DNA of 64,000 nucleotides from Bacteroidales bacterium (GTDB lineage Bacteria > Bacteroidota > Bacteroidia > Bacteroidales > F082). Below are positions 1 through 8,495 of the stretch, in pieces. Every line of letters starts with the position of its first letter. Position 1 is the stretch's first letter. The DNA lies in the NCBI GenBank assembly GCA_017539045.1, contig JAFYHS010000009.1, positions 40,578 through 104,577 on the forward strand. The letters are read 5' to 3'. The position numbers were made by a program, and so were the translations under genes. A model generated the notes under the pieces. The model saw only the letters and a list, made by a program, of their open reading frames with translations. It searched no databases and had not been told where the DNA came from.

Positions 1-850
1 ATAGTTCGGGTTGGTGCTGACTTGGGTGCCGTTTCTGGTCCAGCGGACGAAATCGAAGCCCGTGGCAGGTGTGGCGCTGACGGTGCAGGATTGTCCATAT
101 TGGTAGGAACCGCCACCCGTGACGGTGCCGCCGTTAGTCGGGTCGGCAGTTACGGTGATGGTATAGCTTTGGGCTTGGAATTGGGCTACAAGAGTACGAT
201 TACCCGTAACCGTGAAGGTGTAGGAGGCATTAGTGGAGACTTGGTTGCCGTTCTCCGTCCATCTCAAGAAGGTGTAGCCCGTAGCAGGTGTAGCCGTGAC
301 GGTGCAGGACTGTCCTTGCTGGTATGTGCCACCGCCTGAGACCGAGCCACCATTGGTCGGGTTGGCCGAAACGTTAATGGTGTAGCTCTGAGGCTGTGCC
401 TGGAATTGGGCCACAAGGGTGCGGTTGCCTGTCACCGTGAAGGTGTAGCTGGCGTTAGTGGAGACTTGGTTGCCGTTTTCCGTCCATCTCAAGAAGGTGT
501 AGCCCGAAGCGGGTGTGGCCGTGACAGTGCAGGACTGTCCTTGTTGGTAGGTGCCACCGCCTGTGACCGAACCACCGTTGGTTGGGTTGGCCGAAACGCT
601 AATGGTGTAGCTCTGGGGCTGTGCTTGGAAGTTGGCCACTAGGGTACGGTTGCCTGTCACCGTGAAGGTGTAGGAGGCGCTGGTCGACACGACGCTGCCG
701 TTCTCGGTCCAGTTGGTGAAGGTGTAGCCATTGTTGGGCGAGGCCGTGACGGTGCAGTTTGCGCCTTGGTTGTATGTGCCGCCACCGGTGACAGAACCGC
801 CGATGGTCGGATTAGCGGAAACGCTAATGGTATAGGATTGCGGTGCACTG
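1..850 (-). repeat. Tandem 219-225 bp repeats encoding InlB-like modules
   Basis: Read on the minus strand, the same module begins near 848, 620, 395 and 175 (spacings 225, 225 and 219 bases), each opening with codons for QSYTI.VSANPT or a close variant. The units are in frame in the C25 protease and differ by few substitutions, so this is a recent tandem duplication of a protein module. The array continues past the left edge, so copy number is unknown. Confidence 0.9.
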
Positions 851-2895
851 CCAACATTGATGTCTTGGATGTAAGGCTGACATTGAGGCTTGGTAACCAC
901 GATACGCACTTGGCCCGAGGTGATGCCTGAGGCAACTTGTACGTTGACCGAACCCGAAGCGGGTACCAAAGCGGCGCCTTTCAGGACGTTATTCTGTGAG
1001 ATGCCGACATAAGAGCCTGCTTGGGCGTTCACCTGGAATGTGGTGGCTCCGGAGGGAAAGGTGCTGGCATGGCTGACGGTGTTGGGTGTCGGATTCACGC
1101 GGTAGGGCATGATGGAACCGTCACCGAGCACGTGGTAGGCTTGCCAATAGTAGGTCGGGCTGGAGCTGGTTTGATAGTTTCCGGCATGGGCGTAGCACAC
1201 TGCCAAATTGCCGAGGAAGACAATAGAGGATACTGTATTATAGGTGTCGTCCATCCAGATGCCGTCATAAACGCCAGTAGCCGTGTTGTTGATGTTGGGC
1301 ATTTGGCCAAAGGTGCTGGTGGCACCAACGCCAAAGTAGTAGTCCTCATACCAATAAGTCACGGGGCAGGAGCCGATGTAAGAATAGGCGGCTTTGTTTT
1401 CGCCACGGAGCATGGCCTCACCGAAACAGGGCTGGCTGTAACCGAAGTTACCCGTCAGACAGCAGTTACCCATGGCGAGGAAGTATTTGTTGGTGTTGGT
1501 AAGGGCATTCACCTGACTTTTGGTCAGTTGGGGGTCTGACCAAGAGGTCTCGCTGCCGTGAGCCGTGTAGTTGACAAAGCCGGTACCTGAACTCAACGAG
1601 GCATAGCAGTTCGTATAAGGCTGTCCTAACCAGTTATAGACATTGGTGAAACCATGTGCGGTGTTGTAATAATACTGCATCGCATATTGGATAGTGGGTT
1701 TGCCGACGTAATTGGTCCAATAGCTGTCCCAACCTGCGATAAGGGTCACGTTGTTGAGATAGCTCGGGTCGGGCATCGTGTATTGCTCGTATTGCAGAAT
1801 CTTGTTGACGATGGCAGTGACCTGATCAGGGCTCTCTGCCGACATACGGCTGTAGAACATATCCGGGAAGTAGTCACCGTCGATTGAACCATAATAAAGG
1901 TCGGTTACCTTGTTGGTGGCATTACCACTGGTTTTTCCTGGGATTTGTCCCGTGTCACCCACAAGGATGACGAAAGTCGGGGTGGCACCTTGGTTGACGC
2001 CTGTGTTGTAGAGGTTCTGAACGTAAGACTGAATGGCGTTGTAGTTACCGCCGGCCTGTGCCGTGGTCACCACATTCACATCGAAGCCCTTCTGTATCTT
2101 CCAATTGATCCAAGGCTGCAAGGCGGTGATGTAGTCCTGGGGCGTAATCACGATCATGTGGACGGGATAGGCCATCAGGTCGGGGTGGTCGGTGTAGACG
2201 TCAAGGATTTGACGGTAGTTGAACATCTGCTTGTAGACGATGTCAAAATAGGGGCTGTAGGTGCTGAGCAGCATGCGCTCGGTTTCGGCGCGGTCGGCAC
2301 CGTCGAAGCTGACTTCCACCTCGATGTCGTTGAACACACGCAAGGTGTTGGCGGCGGGGTTGTAGCTGACGGGGTTGATGAGCATCGATCCGATGCGGAT
2401 GCCACGCATAGTGCCTTGCACTTCGATTGTGGCCTCGGGGGCCGTGGCGAGGCTGCGGGTCTGGTAAGCAGCGGTGTTGTACACGAACTCAACGTCTTCA
2501 GGATTTTGGTCCTTGCGGACAGAAGGCTGGTGCGGCAGGATGGTGCCGATGCCATAGTCGGAGAGACGATAATCGGTTGTCGTGTAACTGATGACATTAA
2601 CGCGAGGCGTGGCGCCAAAAGGCACAGCCAGCAGTTGGTGAGAGGCAGGCAGTTCGGGCGTGCCGATTTCGCCAGAGGCATAGGTGCCTTCGATGGCGAT
2701 TTCGGAGAAAGTGCCTCTTTCGGTAGCAATCTCAATGCTCTCGATGGAGCCATAGCTGAAGGTGGCACGGAGGTTGGTGAACTCGCTGTGCGTGATTTCA
2801 GCTTTCGTTTCATGGCGCAAGTCAATGCGGCCGTTCTGGGCCAGGGCAAACAGAGTGCTCAAGGCAAGAACTAGAAGTAAGGTTATCTTTTTCAT
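1..2895 (-). CDS. Gingipain-like C25 cysteine protease with InlB-type repeats (3' end cut by window)
   Basis: Secreted cysteine protease of peptidase family C25; 965 codons are visible and the C-terminus lies beyond base 1. The start at 2895 gives a signal peptide (MKKITLLLVLALSTLFALAQ) and follows a TAnnTTTGC element by about 30 bases. A propeptide-like region (about 20-230) precedes the catalytic domain. The catalytic His is H446 in the motif NYTAHGSETSW. The nucleophile is in NCCLTGNF (C478/C479; C479 aligns by spacing to F with the gingipain VACVNGDF cysteine). From about residue 683 come near-identical 73-75-residue repeats (GGSVTGGGTY ... CTVTATP ... YTFTVTGNRTLVA.F), the divergent InlB B-repeat type. 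Family knowledge: such enzymes are exported by the type IX system and anchored through a C-terminal domain; that domain would lie outside the window. Because the frame has no stop inside the window it is easily missed by ORF callers; several antisense ORFs overlay it. Confidence 0.93.
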   Translation of the reverse strand, partial: MKKITLLLVLALSTLFALAQNGRIDLRHETKAEITHSEFTNLRATFSYGSIESIEIATERGTFSEIAIEGTYASGEIGTPELPASHQLLAVPFGATPRVNVISYTTTDYRLSDYGIGTILPHQPSVRKDQNPEDVEFVYNTAAYQTRSLATAPEATIEVQGTMRGIRIGSMLINPVSYNPAANTLRVFNDIEVEVSFDGADRAETERMLLSTYSPYFDIVYKQMFNYRQILDVYTDHPDLMAYPVHMIVITPQDYITALQPWINWKIQKGFDVNVVTTAQAGGNYNAIQSYVQNLYNTGVNQGATPTFVILVGDTGQIPGKTSGNATNKVTDLYYGSIDGDYFPDMFYSRMSAESPDQVTAIVNKILQYEQYTMPDPSYLNNVTLIAGWDSYWTNYVGKPTIQYAMQYYYNTAHGFTNVYNWLGQPYTNCYASLSSGTGFVNYTAHGSETSWSDPQLTKSQVNALTNTNKYFLAMGNCCLTGNFGYSQPCFGEAMLRGENKAAYSYIGSCPVTYWYEDYYFGVGATSTFGQMPNINNTATGVYDGIWMDDTYNTVSSIVFLGNLAVCYAHAGNYQTSSSPTYYWQAYHVLGDGSIMPYRVNPTPNTVSHASTFPSGATTFQVNAQAGSYVGISQNNVLKGAALVPASGSVNVQVASGITSGQVRIVVTKPQCQPYIQDINVGSAPQSYTISVSANPTIGGSVTGGGTYNQGANCTVTASPNNGYTFTNWTENGSVVSTSASYTFTVTGNRTLVANFQAQPQSYTISVSANPTNGGSVTGGGTYQQGQSCTVTATPASGYTFLRWTENGNQVSTNASYTFTVTGNRTLVAQFQAQPQSYTINVSANPTNGGSVSGGGTYQQGQSCTVTATPATGYTFLRWTENGNQVSTNASYTFTVTGNRTLVAQFQAQSYTITVTADPTNGGTVTGGGSYQYGQSCTVSATPATGFDFVRWTRNGTQVSTNPNY

Positions 2896-2927
2896 TTTGA
2901 ATATGATTATTTGACTTCGATTTGAGT

Positions 2928-2936
2928 GCAAAAATA
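2928..2936 (-). promoter_or_regulatory. Bacteroidota -7 element of the C25 protease gene
   Basis: On the minus strand the sequence is TATTTTTGC, matching TAnnTTTGC. It predicts a transcript start near 2921 and a leader of about 26 bases. No good -33 TTG is visible at the usual spacing. Confidence 0.6.
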
Positions 2937-2999
2937 GAAAAAACCATCAAAAAATGCGCTTATTTGGCTTGAAATGATACAAGTAATGAAAACTTTTCA

Positions 3000-3008
3000 T
3001 ACTTTTGC
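3000..3008 (+). promoter_or_regulatory. -7 element of the AbrB-acyltransferase unit
   Basis: TACTTTTGC matches TAnnTTTGC. Transcription would begin near 3015, which rules out the upstream TTG codon at 3005 as a start and makes the ATG at 3017 leaderless. This favours ATG 3044. Confidence 0.6.
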
Positions 3009-3043
3009 TGCAAAATATGAAAAATCATACAAATCAAACTATC

Positions 3044-3250
3044 ATGATAGCAGAACAAGGAAAATACATTTTCGGTGTAGTAAAAGTGGGCGACAGGGGC
3101 CAGATTGTCATTCCGAAAGACGCCCGCGAACTTTATGGTATCAAGGCGGGTGACAGCCTGTTGGTGCTGGGCGACTCAAAAGGCATGGCCATTTTGAAGA
3201 CGGAGATCTTTCAGGACAAAATCGATGAAGTGTTAGGGGAGGGCAAGTGA
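3044..3250 (+). CDS. AbrB/SpoVT-type DNA-binding protein
   Basis: Small transcription-factor-like protein (68 residues from ATG 3044; 77 if ATG 3017 is used). The core KVGDRGQIVIPKDARELYGI followed by KAGDSLLVLG is the swapped-hairpin AbrB/SpoVT/MazE fold that dimerises and binds DNA. The predicted promoter position argues for the 3044 start. The stop codon overlaps the start of the membrane acyltransferase gene by one base, so the two are translationally coupled. The target is unknown; such genes often regulate their own operon. A toxin-antitoxin role is unlikely because the partner is a large integral membrane enzyme. Confidence 0.8.
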   Translation: MIAEQGKYIFGVVKVGDRGQIVIPKDARELYGIKAGDSLLVLGDSKGMAILKTEIFQDKIDEVLGEGK

Positions 3251-4377
3251 TGGAACGCAAACATTGGATGGATAACCTACGTTGGGTGACGGTGCTCTTG
3301 GTGTTGTTTTACCACGTTTTTTATTTCTATAACAACAAAGGTGTCTTCGGTGGTGTCGGTGGCTTTGGCGAATACCCTCAGTATAGGCAGTATCAGGATG
3401 TCGTCATGTATATCCTCTATCCTTGGTTCATGCCACTATTGTTTTTACTGGCCGGTGCCAGTTCCCGATATGCACTGCAAAAGCAATCGGGCAAGGAGTG
3501 GTTCAAGTCGCGTACGCGCAAACTGTTGGTGCCAGGCACGATAGGCCTCTTTGTGTTCCATTGGATGGTGGGTTATTTCAATACCGTTGTTGCCTCAAGG
3601 CAAGGCGTGTTTGATGGCGTGCCCGCTATAGCAAAGTATTTCATGATGGCCATAAGTGGCACAGGACCGCTATGGTTCATCCAGGTGTTGTGGCTGCTTT
3701 GCCTAGTGTTGCTTTTGGTGCGTGCGATAGACAGGAAAGACGCATTCTGGAACTGGTGCGGAAAGGCCAACCTTGTTGTCATCATCCTGCTGGGTGTGCT
3801 GTTTTGGGTGGGTGAACAGACGCTCATCAAGAATCCCCGTCCCGAATCGTTGGATGGCCTCTTGAACTTGTATAAGCCCTTGTTCTACTTGGTTCCTTTC
3901 CTGCTGGGCTATTTCGTGTTCTCGCACGACGAAGTGCAGGAGAAACTTGAGAAGGCTTGGATTCCGTTGTTGGTCTGTGCCGTCGTTGCTGGGGCGGTTC
4001 TAATCATCACTACCTTCGGGCAGGACAATACTTCGCCTCAGTATCTAGGTAGTCCGCTCAACTGTCTTTATGGCTGGCTGATGTGTCTTGCTATGATGGG
4101 TTGGTTTAAGGCGCGCTTCAACCGTACTGGAGCTTTCGCAGGTTATATGACCCGCTCGAGTTACGGAATCTATATCGTTCATTATCTAGTGATTGCCTCG
4201 TTGGGCTATATGATGAAATACTACACCTCATTGGCTCCTTGGATGATGTATGTCATCCTTTTCTTGGCAGTGATGATTTTGTCGCCAGTGCTTTATGAGA
4301 TCATCCGCCGTATTCCGTTCGTGCGTTGGTGTGTATTAGGTATTAAGAAGCAAAAACATGAATTGCAGGCTGTATAA
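3250..4377 (+). CDS. Acyltransferase family 3 membrane protein
   Basis: Integral membrane O-acyltransferase of the OafA/OpgC-like family (375 residues). It begins MERKHWMDNLRWVTVLLVLFYH, the typical first helix with an Arg and the conserved His, and has about ten hydrophobic segments through to the C-terminus. Members transfer acetyl or succinyl groups to sugars of envelope polysaccharides; the acceptor cannot be told from the sequence. ATG 3250 is chosen over the GTG at 3247 because of the one-base overlap with the upstream stop. Its 3' end overlaps the next gene by 20 bases. Confidence 0.85.
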   Translation: MERKHWMDNLRWVTVLLVLFYHVFYFYNNKGVFGGVGGFGEYPQYRQYQDVVMYILYPWFMPLLFLLAGASSRYALQKQSGKEWFKSRTRKLLVPGTIGLFVFHWMVGYFNTVVASRQGVFDGVPAIAKYFMMAISGTGPLWFIQVLWLLCLVLLLVRAIDRKDAFWNWCGKANLVVIILLGVLFWVGEQTLIKNPRPESLDGLLNLYKPLFYLVPFLLGYFVFSHDEVQEKLEKAWIPLLVCAVVAGAVLIITTFGQDNTSPQYLGSPLNCLYGWLMCLAMMGWFKARFNRTGAFAGYMTRSSYGIYIVHYLVIASLGYMMKYYTSLAPWMMYVILFLAVMILSPVLYEIIRRIPFVRWCVLGIKKQKHELQAV

Positions 4378-5122
4378 CGAAATCCTCGCCCGACAAGATA
4401 CTGAGCAAGCCGTCAACCTGTCGCGTTTCTTCAAGACGGGTAAGGGACAATACGGTGAGGGGGATAAGTTCCTTGGTGTCAAAGTGCCTGTCACTCGTGA
4501 GGTGGTGAAACAGTGTTGGAAGGAGACCTCTTTCGACGACTTGGAGGCGTGTATTCGCTCTGAATATCACGAAATCCGTTTAGCTGCTTTGCTGACTTTG
4601 GTACAAATTTTCAAACACGCGGACAAAAGAGCCTCGTCCTCTTCTTCTGTCATTCCGGGCTTGTCAGTCATTCCGGGCTTGACCCGGAATCTCCAACAGC
4701 AATGCATTGACTTTTACCTTTCACATACCCAATACATCAATAATTGGGATTTGGTCGACCTCTCCTGTTACGAACTACTTGGCACATGGCTTTTGGACAA
4801 GGACAGAACATTGCTTTATGACCTCGCTCGCGACGGCAAGACGATTTGGGAGCAACGCATCGGCATGGTGAGTACCATGCAATTCATCCGTCATGGCGAG
4901 TTGGACGACACCTATGCCATTGCTGACCTCTTTTTGGCCAAACCGAAACCCTTGCACGACCTCTTGCAAAAGGCCGTTGGCTGGTTGCTACGTGAGGCGG
5001 GAAAACGCGATGAGCAAAGACTGAAAGACTGGTTGTCGACACGTTATGCAAAGATGCCACGTACTATGCTGAGGTATGCCATTGAGAAGTTTACGGAAGA
5101 AGAACGGAAACGATATATGTGA
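4358..5122 (+). CDS. DNA alkylation repair (AlkD-like HEAT) protein with captured repeat
   Basis: A 254-residue all-helical protein of the DNA alkylation repair family (AlkC/AlkD-like), which excises alkylated bases such as 3-methyladenine or 7-methylguanine. Supporting sequence: GDKFLGVKVPVTREVVK near the N-terminus, IRSEYHEIRLAALLTLV, NNWDLVDLS and a C-terminal PRTMLRYAIEKF, in the HEAT-repeat order of the family. Residues about 92-112 (ASSSSSVIPGLSVIPGLTRN) do not belong to the family: they are the translation of a palindromic intergenic-type repeat (4649-4693) that entered in frame. The insert lies between helices, so the enzyme may still fold. The gene overlaps the acyltransferase by 20 bases. 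Confidence 0.85.
   Translation: MNCRLYNEILARQDTEQAVNLSRFFKTGKGQYGEGDKFLGVKVPVTREVVKQCWKETSFDDLEACIRSEYHEIRLAALLTLVQIFKHADKRASSSSSVIPGLSVIPGLTRNLQQQCIDFYLSHTQYINNWDLVDLSCYELLGTWLLDKDRTLLYDLARDGKTIWEQRIGMVSTMQFIRHGELDDTYAIADLFLAKPKPLHDLLQKAVGWLLREAGKRDEQRLKDWLSTRYAKMPRTMLRYAIEKFTEEERKRYM
4649..4693 (+). repeat. REP-like palindromic element inserted in a coding region
   Basis: A perfect 8-bp inverted repeat, ATTCCGGG (4670-4677) and CCCGGAAT (4683-4690) around CTTGA, is preceded by a partial direct copy, TCATTCCGGGCTTGTCAG (4650-4667). The ATTCCGGGCTTGACCCGGAAT-type sequence (translated VIPGLTRNL) is a widely seen short dispersed repeat in bacterial genomes. Here it keeps the reading frame. Confidence 0.8.
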
Positions 5123-5158
5123 ATAGATTCCCTGAGGGTAAACTCAAAACAACGACCT

Positions 5159-5839
5159 ATGGATATCAAACTAAACTACTTTGAACAAGGCCAAGGCCAA
5201 CCGCTCATCTTGCTCCATGGCAATGGCGAAAACTACGACTACTTTGAGCATCAGATTCCTTTTTTCTCTGATGATTACCGCGTCATTGCTATTGATACAC
5301 GAGGCCATGGGAAATCACCTCGCGGTGAAAAGCCTTTCACCATCAAACAATTTGCAGAGGACTTACACGACTTCATAGATGAAAAAGGCGTAGAAAAAGC
5401 TATACTACTCGGCTTCTCCGATGGTGGCAACATCGCTCTGACCTTTGCCTTGAAATATCCCGATAGGGTGGAAAAGATGATTGTGGACGGCGCCAATCTT
5501 TTCCCGAAAGGAGTCAAACCTTTGTACCAATGGCCGATTGAGATGGGTTACCGTATCGCGAAGCTGTTCGCCAAGAAATCCGATAAGGCAAATCAAAACG
5601 CCGAAATGCTCAGCCTGATGGTCAACGAGCCGCATATCGAGCCTGCTGAATTGTCCCGGTTGACAATGCCCGTTTTGGTCGTTGCAGGTACTAAGGACAT
5701 GATTAAGGAATCACACACACGGCTTATATACGAGAGCTTGCCCAATGCGCAGTTGAGCATCCTCGAAGGCGACCATTTTGTAGCCAACAAAAACCCGGAA
5801 GCTTTTAATAAGGCGGTGGCAGAGTTTTTGAGAAAATAA
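5159..5839 (+). CDS. Alpha/beta-fold hydrolase
   Basis: Soluble 226-residue serine hydrolase. The catalytic set is visible: oxyanion motif LLHGNGE (H20-G21), nucleophile elbow GFSDGG (S87), acid in AGTKD (D180) and catalytic His in EGDHFV (H206). The RGHGKS motif after strand 4 is also typical. There is no signal peptide, so it acts in the cytoplasm. Substrate unknown; the GFSDGG elbow and short cap resemble esterase/lipase-type or haloperoxidase-type members. It starts 36 bases after the repair gene and probably belongs to the same transcript. Confidence 0.85.
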   Translation: MDIKLNYFEQGQGQPLILLHGNGENYDYFEHQIPFFSDDYRVIAIDTRGHGKSPRGEKPFTIKQFAEDLHDFIDEKGVEKAILLGFSDGGNIALTFALKYPDRVEKMIVDGANLFPKGVKPLYQWPIEMGYRIAKLFAKKSDKANQNAEMLSLMVNEPHIEPAELSRLTMPVLVVAGTKDMIKESHTRLIYESLPNAQLSILEGDHFVANKNPEAFNKAVAEFLRK

Positions 5840-5842
5840 TAC

Positions 5843-5851
5843 TACATTTGC
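5843..5851 (+). promoter_or_regulatory. -7 element of the C10 protease gene
   Basis: TACATTTGC matches TAnnTTTGC and lies just after the hydrolase stop. Predicted transcript start near 5858 leaves ATG 5874, not ATG 5859, as the sensible start. Confidence 0.55.
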
Positions 5852-5873
5852 AGGCAAAATGATTGTCTGTAAA

Positions 5874-8411
5874 ATGAAAAAGCTTTTATTATCTGTTTTC
5901 GTGCTGGTTTTCAGCATAATGAACCTTCATGCCAAACCCATCGACAGCAGTCTTGCCTTGACTGCCGCTCAAAAATTTGCCTCGACACAGTTTGCCATGG
6001 AACGCGCCATGCCCGAACTCGTCTACACGGGTCAGAATGATGCGTTTTTCGTCTATAACATAGGAGACCATAACTTCGTCATCATTGCTGGCGACGATGC
6101 CCACCGCCCTGTCATCGGTTACTCCGACCAGTCGGCATTTGACGCTGCCAACATCCCGCCCGCGTTGGCGTATTATTTGGATGGTGTGGCCGAGTGTATG
6201 GCGCTTTTGCGAAATGCCGTGGCCACTCCTGATGTGGCTGCGGAATGGGCTTCAGTGCTTGATCACGGTCGGCTCATCTCACGCCATCGCGGTCGTGGAA
6301 CGGGTTATTTCTGCCAAACCCAGTGGAATCAAGATTATCCCTATAACTATTGTTGTCCCGAAGACCCCGCTGGCTCTGGCGGTCACGCCATCGTGGGTTG
6401 CCTTGCCACGGCCATGTCGCAGCTGATGCGCTTCTGGGCCTATCCTGCCCAAGGCATCGGCAGTCATTGCTATTACCATGAGGATTATGGCGAGATTTGC
6501 GCCGACTTCGGCAACACTACTTACGATTGGGACAACATGCCCAATGTGCTGAACAACAATTCATCGGAAGCCGAGAAGCTGGCCACGGGTACGCTGTGTT
6601 TCCATTGCGGCGTCACCATCGACATGGGCTATGGTCCTGATGGCAGCGGAGGCGCCTCTGGCCCTATCCCTGGTGTGATGCATACCTATTTCAACTACTG
6701 CGACGCCATCGTCCAACTCCGTCGCAACGACTTTGAAACGGAGACTTGGAAGGCCATGGTGCGCGAACAGTTCGACATGGGTTGGCCTATGTATTATGGT
6801 GGCTGCCAAGACGGTGGCTGCCATGCCTTCGTGTGTGACGGCTACGACGATTTTGATATGTTCCATTTCAACTTGGGTTGGGGCGGCGGCTCCGACGGCT
6901 GGTATCTCATCGATGATGCGCCTTACACCAGTCCCGCCGACGCCATGTTCAATTTTGTCCCTGCCGAGGTCTATAACCAGACGCCTTCGGAACCGATCGA
7001 TTTCACGGCGGTTCCTGTCAGCGACACCGACCTCAAGGTGCGCCTCAACTGGACCAATCCTACCACCACCCTCGACGGTACAGCATTGGAGACCATCGAA
7101 CAAGTTGTGGTGACTCGCGACAACGAAGTCATCGCCACCCTTACCGATGTAGCTCCCGGCGTTACGCTTGAGTTTGAAGATGCCGGCGTGCCGCGTTATG
7201 ATGTGTTCCATTATGCCGTGTATGCCATTGCCAATGGCCGTGTGGGAAAACATGCCAATGTCATGAAAGTTTTGGTGGGCCCTTCTTGCCCATGGCAGGT
7301 CATCATGACTACCACTAGCTATCAAGGCTGGAAGGGTGGTGCCGTTTCGGTGTATTCAGCCACAGGCCGTGAAATTGCGAGTATGACGACCAACACCTCG
7401 GCAGGCGTACAGGCCCAACCTGCATTGCCGCTTGGTCATGTGAGCTTTGGCTGGACTGCCCCTGAAGAAACGGTCAGCCAGATGGCTTTCGTCATCAAGG
7501 ATGCTACTGGGCAGACGGTGTATTCCTTCTCAGGGTCTTCTGATGACATGCCTTCGGGTGTCTTCTTTGAGACCAACAACAATTGCGGAAACGAAATGGT
7601 TTGCGGAGCCCCGCAGAACCTCGTTGCCACGGTCCAAGACGACGCCATTATGCTCACTTGGGATGCCGTCCAGGATCCTGGTTATGGCTATAACATCTAT
7701 CGCGACGGCTTGCTGTACCGTCTTGTCCAAGAAGGTACGACATGCCTTGACGAAAACGCGCCCATGGGTGGACATTGCTATCAAGTGGCGGTGCTTTGCG
7801 AAGGCGGCGACAGCGGTGAACGCTCCAACGAATCGTGTGCCACGGCAGGGCCCTGCTATCCGCCTCGTAACCTGGACTATGAATTAACAAGCAATTTCAA
7901 GGTTAAGCTGATGTGGGAGACGCCACAGCTCAACGATGGTCTATCGGGCTATTATCTCTTCCGTAAGGAAGGCGATGGCGAATACCATCGCATCAAGTCG
8001 TTGAATGCCACAGCGGTTTCTTTCACTGACAATTCCGCGAATCAGGAAGGCCATTATTACTATCGTCTCTATGCGTATTACGGTGCTTTGGATTGCACCT
8101 CGGCACCCGCTAACAGGCATTATTACGACAACGTCTTTGAGTTGCATGTCTATTATTCGCCCACAGGCATGGATGAGAATGAGGCGCAAGTGAAGGTCTA
8201 TCCTAACCCGACGAAGAGCCTTATCACCATTGAAGCCGAAGGTATGAGAGCAGTGTCAGTTTACAACACTCTGGGGCAGTGTGTCTTGCAGAAAGACGTC
8301 GACGGTAATCAAACCACCGTTAACCTGCAACATGCGTCAGATGGACTCTACATGCTTCGCATCAAGACCGAGCAAGGCATCATCTCCAAACGCATTACCC
8401 TAAAGCATTAA
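5874..8411 (+). CDS. Streptopain-like C10 cysteine protease, T9SS cargo
   Basis: Secreted cysteine protease (845 residues). Signal peptide MKKLLLSVFVLVFSIMNLHA, then a propeptide (about 20-135) with FVIIAGDDAHRPVIGYSD typical of the C10 inhibitory prodomain. The catalytic Cys is in HAIVGCLATAMSQLMRFWAYP (C176), and the catalytic His in GGCHAFVCDGY (H317), followed by FNLGWGGGSDGWY, as in SpeB. Two or three fibronectin-type-III-like modules follow (about 370-760). The C-terminus (VKVYPNPTKSLITIEAEG ... GLYMLRIKTEQG) is a T9SS type A sorting domain, so export and surface attachment are expected. A further in-frame ATG exists at 5859 but lies almost at the predicted transcript start. Confidence 0.93.
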   Translation: MKKLLLSVFVLVFSIMNLHAKPIDSSLALTAAQKFASTQFAMERAMPELVYTGQNDAFFVYNIGDHNFVIIAGDDAHRPVIGYSDQSAFDAANIPPALAYYLDGVAECMALLRNAVATPDVAAEWASVLDHGRLISRHRGRGTGYFCQTQWNQDYPYNYCCPEDPAGSGGHAIVGCLATAMSQLMRFWAYPAQGIGSHCYYHEDYGEICADFGNTTYDWDNMPNVLNNNSSEAEKLATGTLCFHCGVTIDMGYGPDGSGGASGPIPGVMHTYFNYCDAIVQLRRNDFETETWKAMVREQFDMGWPMYYGGCQDGGCHAFVCDGYDDFDMFHFNLGWGGGSDGWYLIDDAPYTSPADAMFNFVPAEVYNQTPSEPIDFTAVPVSDTDLKVRLNWTNPTTTLDGTALETIEQVVVTRDNEVIATLTDVAPGVTLEFEDAGVPRYDVFHYAVYAIANGRVGKHANVMKVLVGPSCPWQVIMTTTSYQGWKGGAVSVYSATGREIASMTTNTSAGVQAQPALPLGHVSFGWTAPEETVSQMAFVIKDATGQTVYSFSGSSDDMPSGVFFETNNNCGNEMVCGAPQNLVATVQDDAIMLTWDAVQDPGYGYNIYRDGLLYRLVQEGTTCLDENAPMGGHCYQVAVLCEGGDSGERSNESCATAGPCYPPRNLDYELTSNFKVKLMWETPQLNDGLSGYYLFRKEGDGEYHRIKSLNATAVSFTDNSANQEGHYYYRLYAYYGALDCTSAPANRHYYDNVFELHVYYSPTGMDENEAQVKVYPNPTKSLITIEAEGMRAVSVYNTLGQCVLQKDVDGNQTTVNLQHASDGLYMLRIKTEQGIISKRITLKH

Positions 8412-8417
8412 TCAAAA

Positions 8418-8450
8418 AAACTCTCAACTCTCAACCCTAAACTCTAAACT
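8418..8450 (+). repeat. AACTCT-type leader repeat
   Basis: Short tandem copies of AACTCTCA and AACTCTAA lie between the C10 protease stop and the mrp promoter. They resemble the AACTGA-type arrays found in front of three other genes in this window. Confidence 0.6.
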
Positions 8451-8456
8451 ATTTAT

Positions 8457-8465
8457 TACCTTTGC
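8457..8465 (+). promoter_or_regulatory. -7 element of the mrp-nfuA unit
   Basis: TACCTTTGC matches TAnnTTTGC, 31 bases upstream of the mrp start codon. Confidence 0.6.
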
Positions 8466-8495
8466 AGGGTAATTTAGAATCATTTTAGAAACGCC

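Noticed and set aside
1-850. Regular repeats resembling a CRISPR array
   Set aside because: The period is 219-225 bases, in frame and encoding InlB-type protein modules; no 25-40-base repeat with unique spacers.
1945-2874. Plus-strand ORF of 309 codons opposite the C25 protease
   Set aside because: It is complementary to the propeptide and catalytic domain of the protease, has no motif, and no promoter or leader.
3000-4377. AbrB-like protein plus acyltransferase as a toxin-antitoxin pair
   Set aside because: The second gene is a 375-residue membrane acyltransferase with family features, not a small toxin.
5859-5873. Upstream ATG 5859 as the start of the C10 protease
   Set aside because: It is almost at the predicted transcript start, and starting there would put MIVCK in front of a normal MKKLLL signal peptide.
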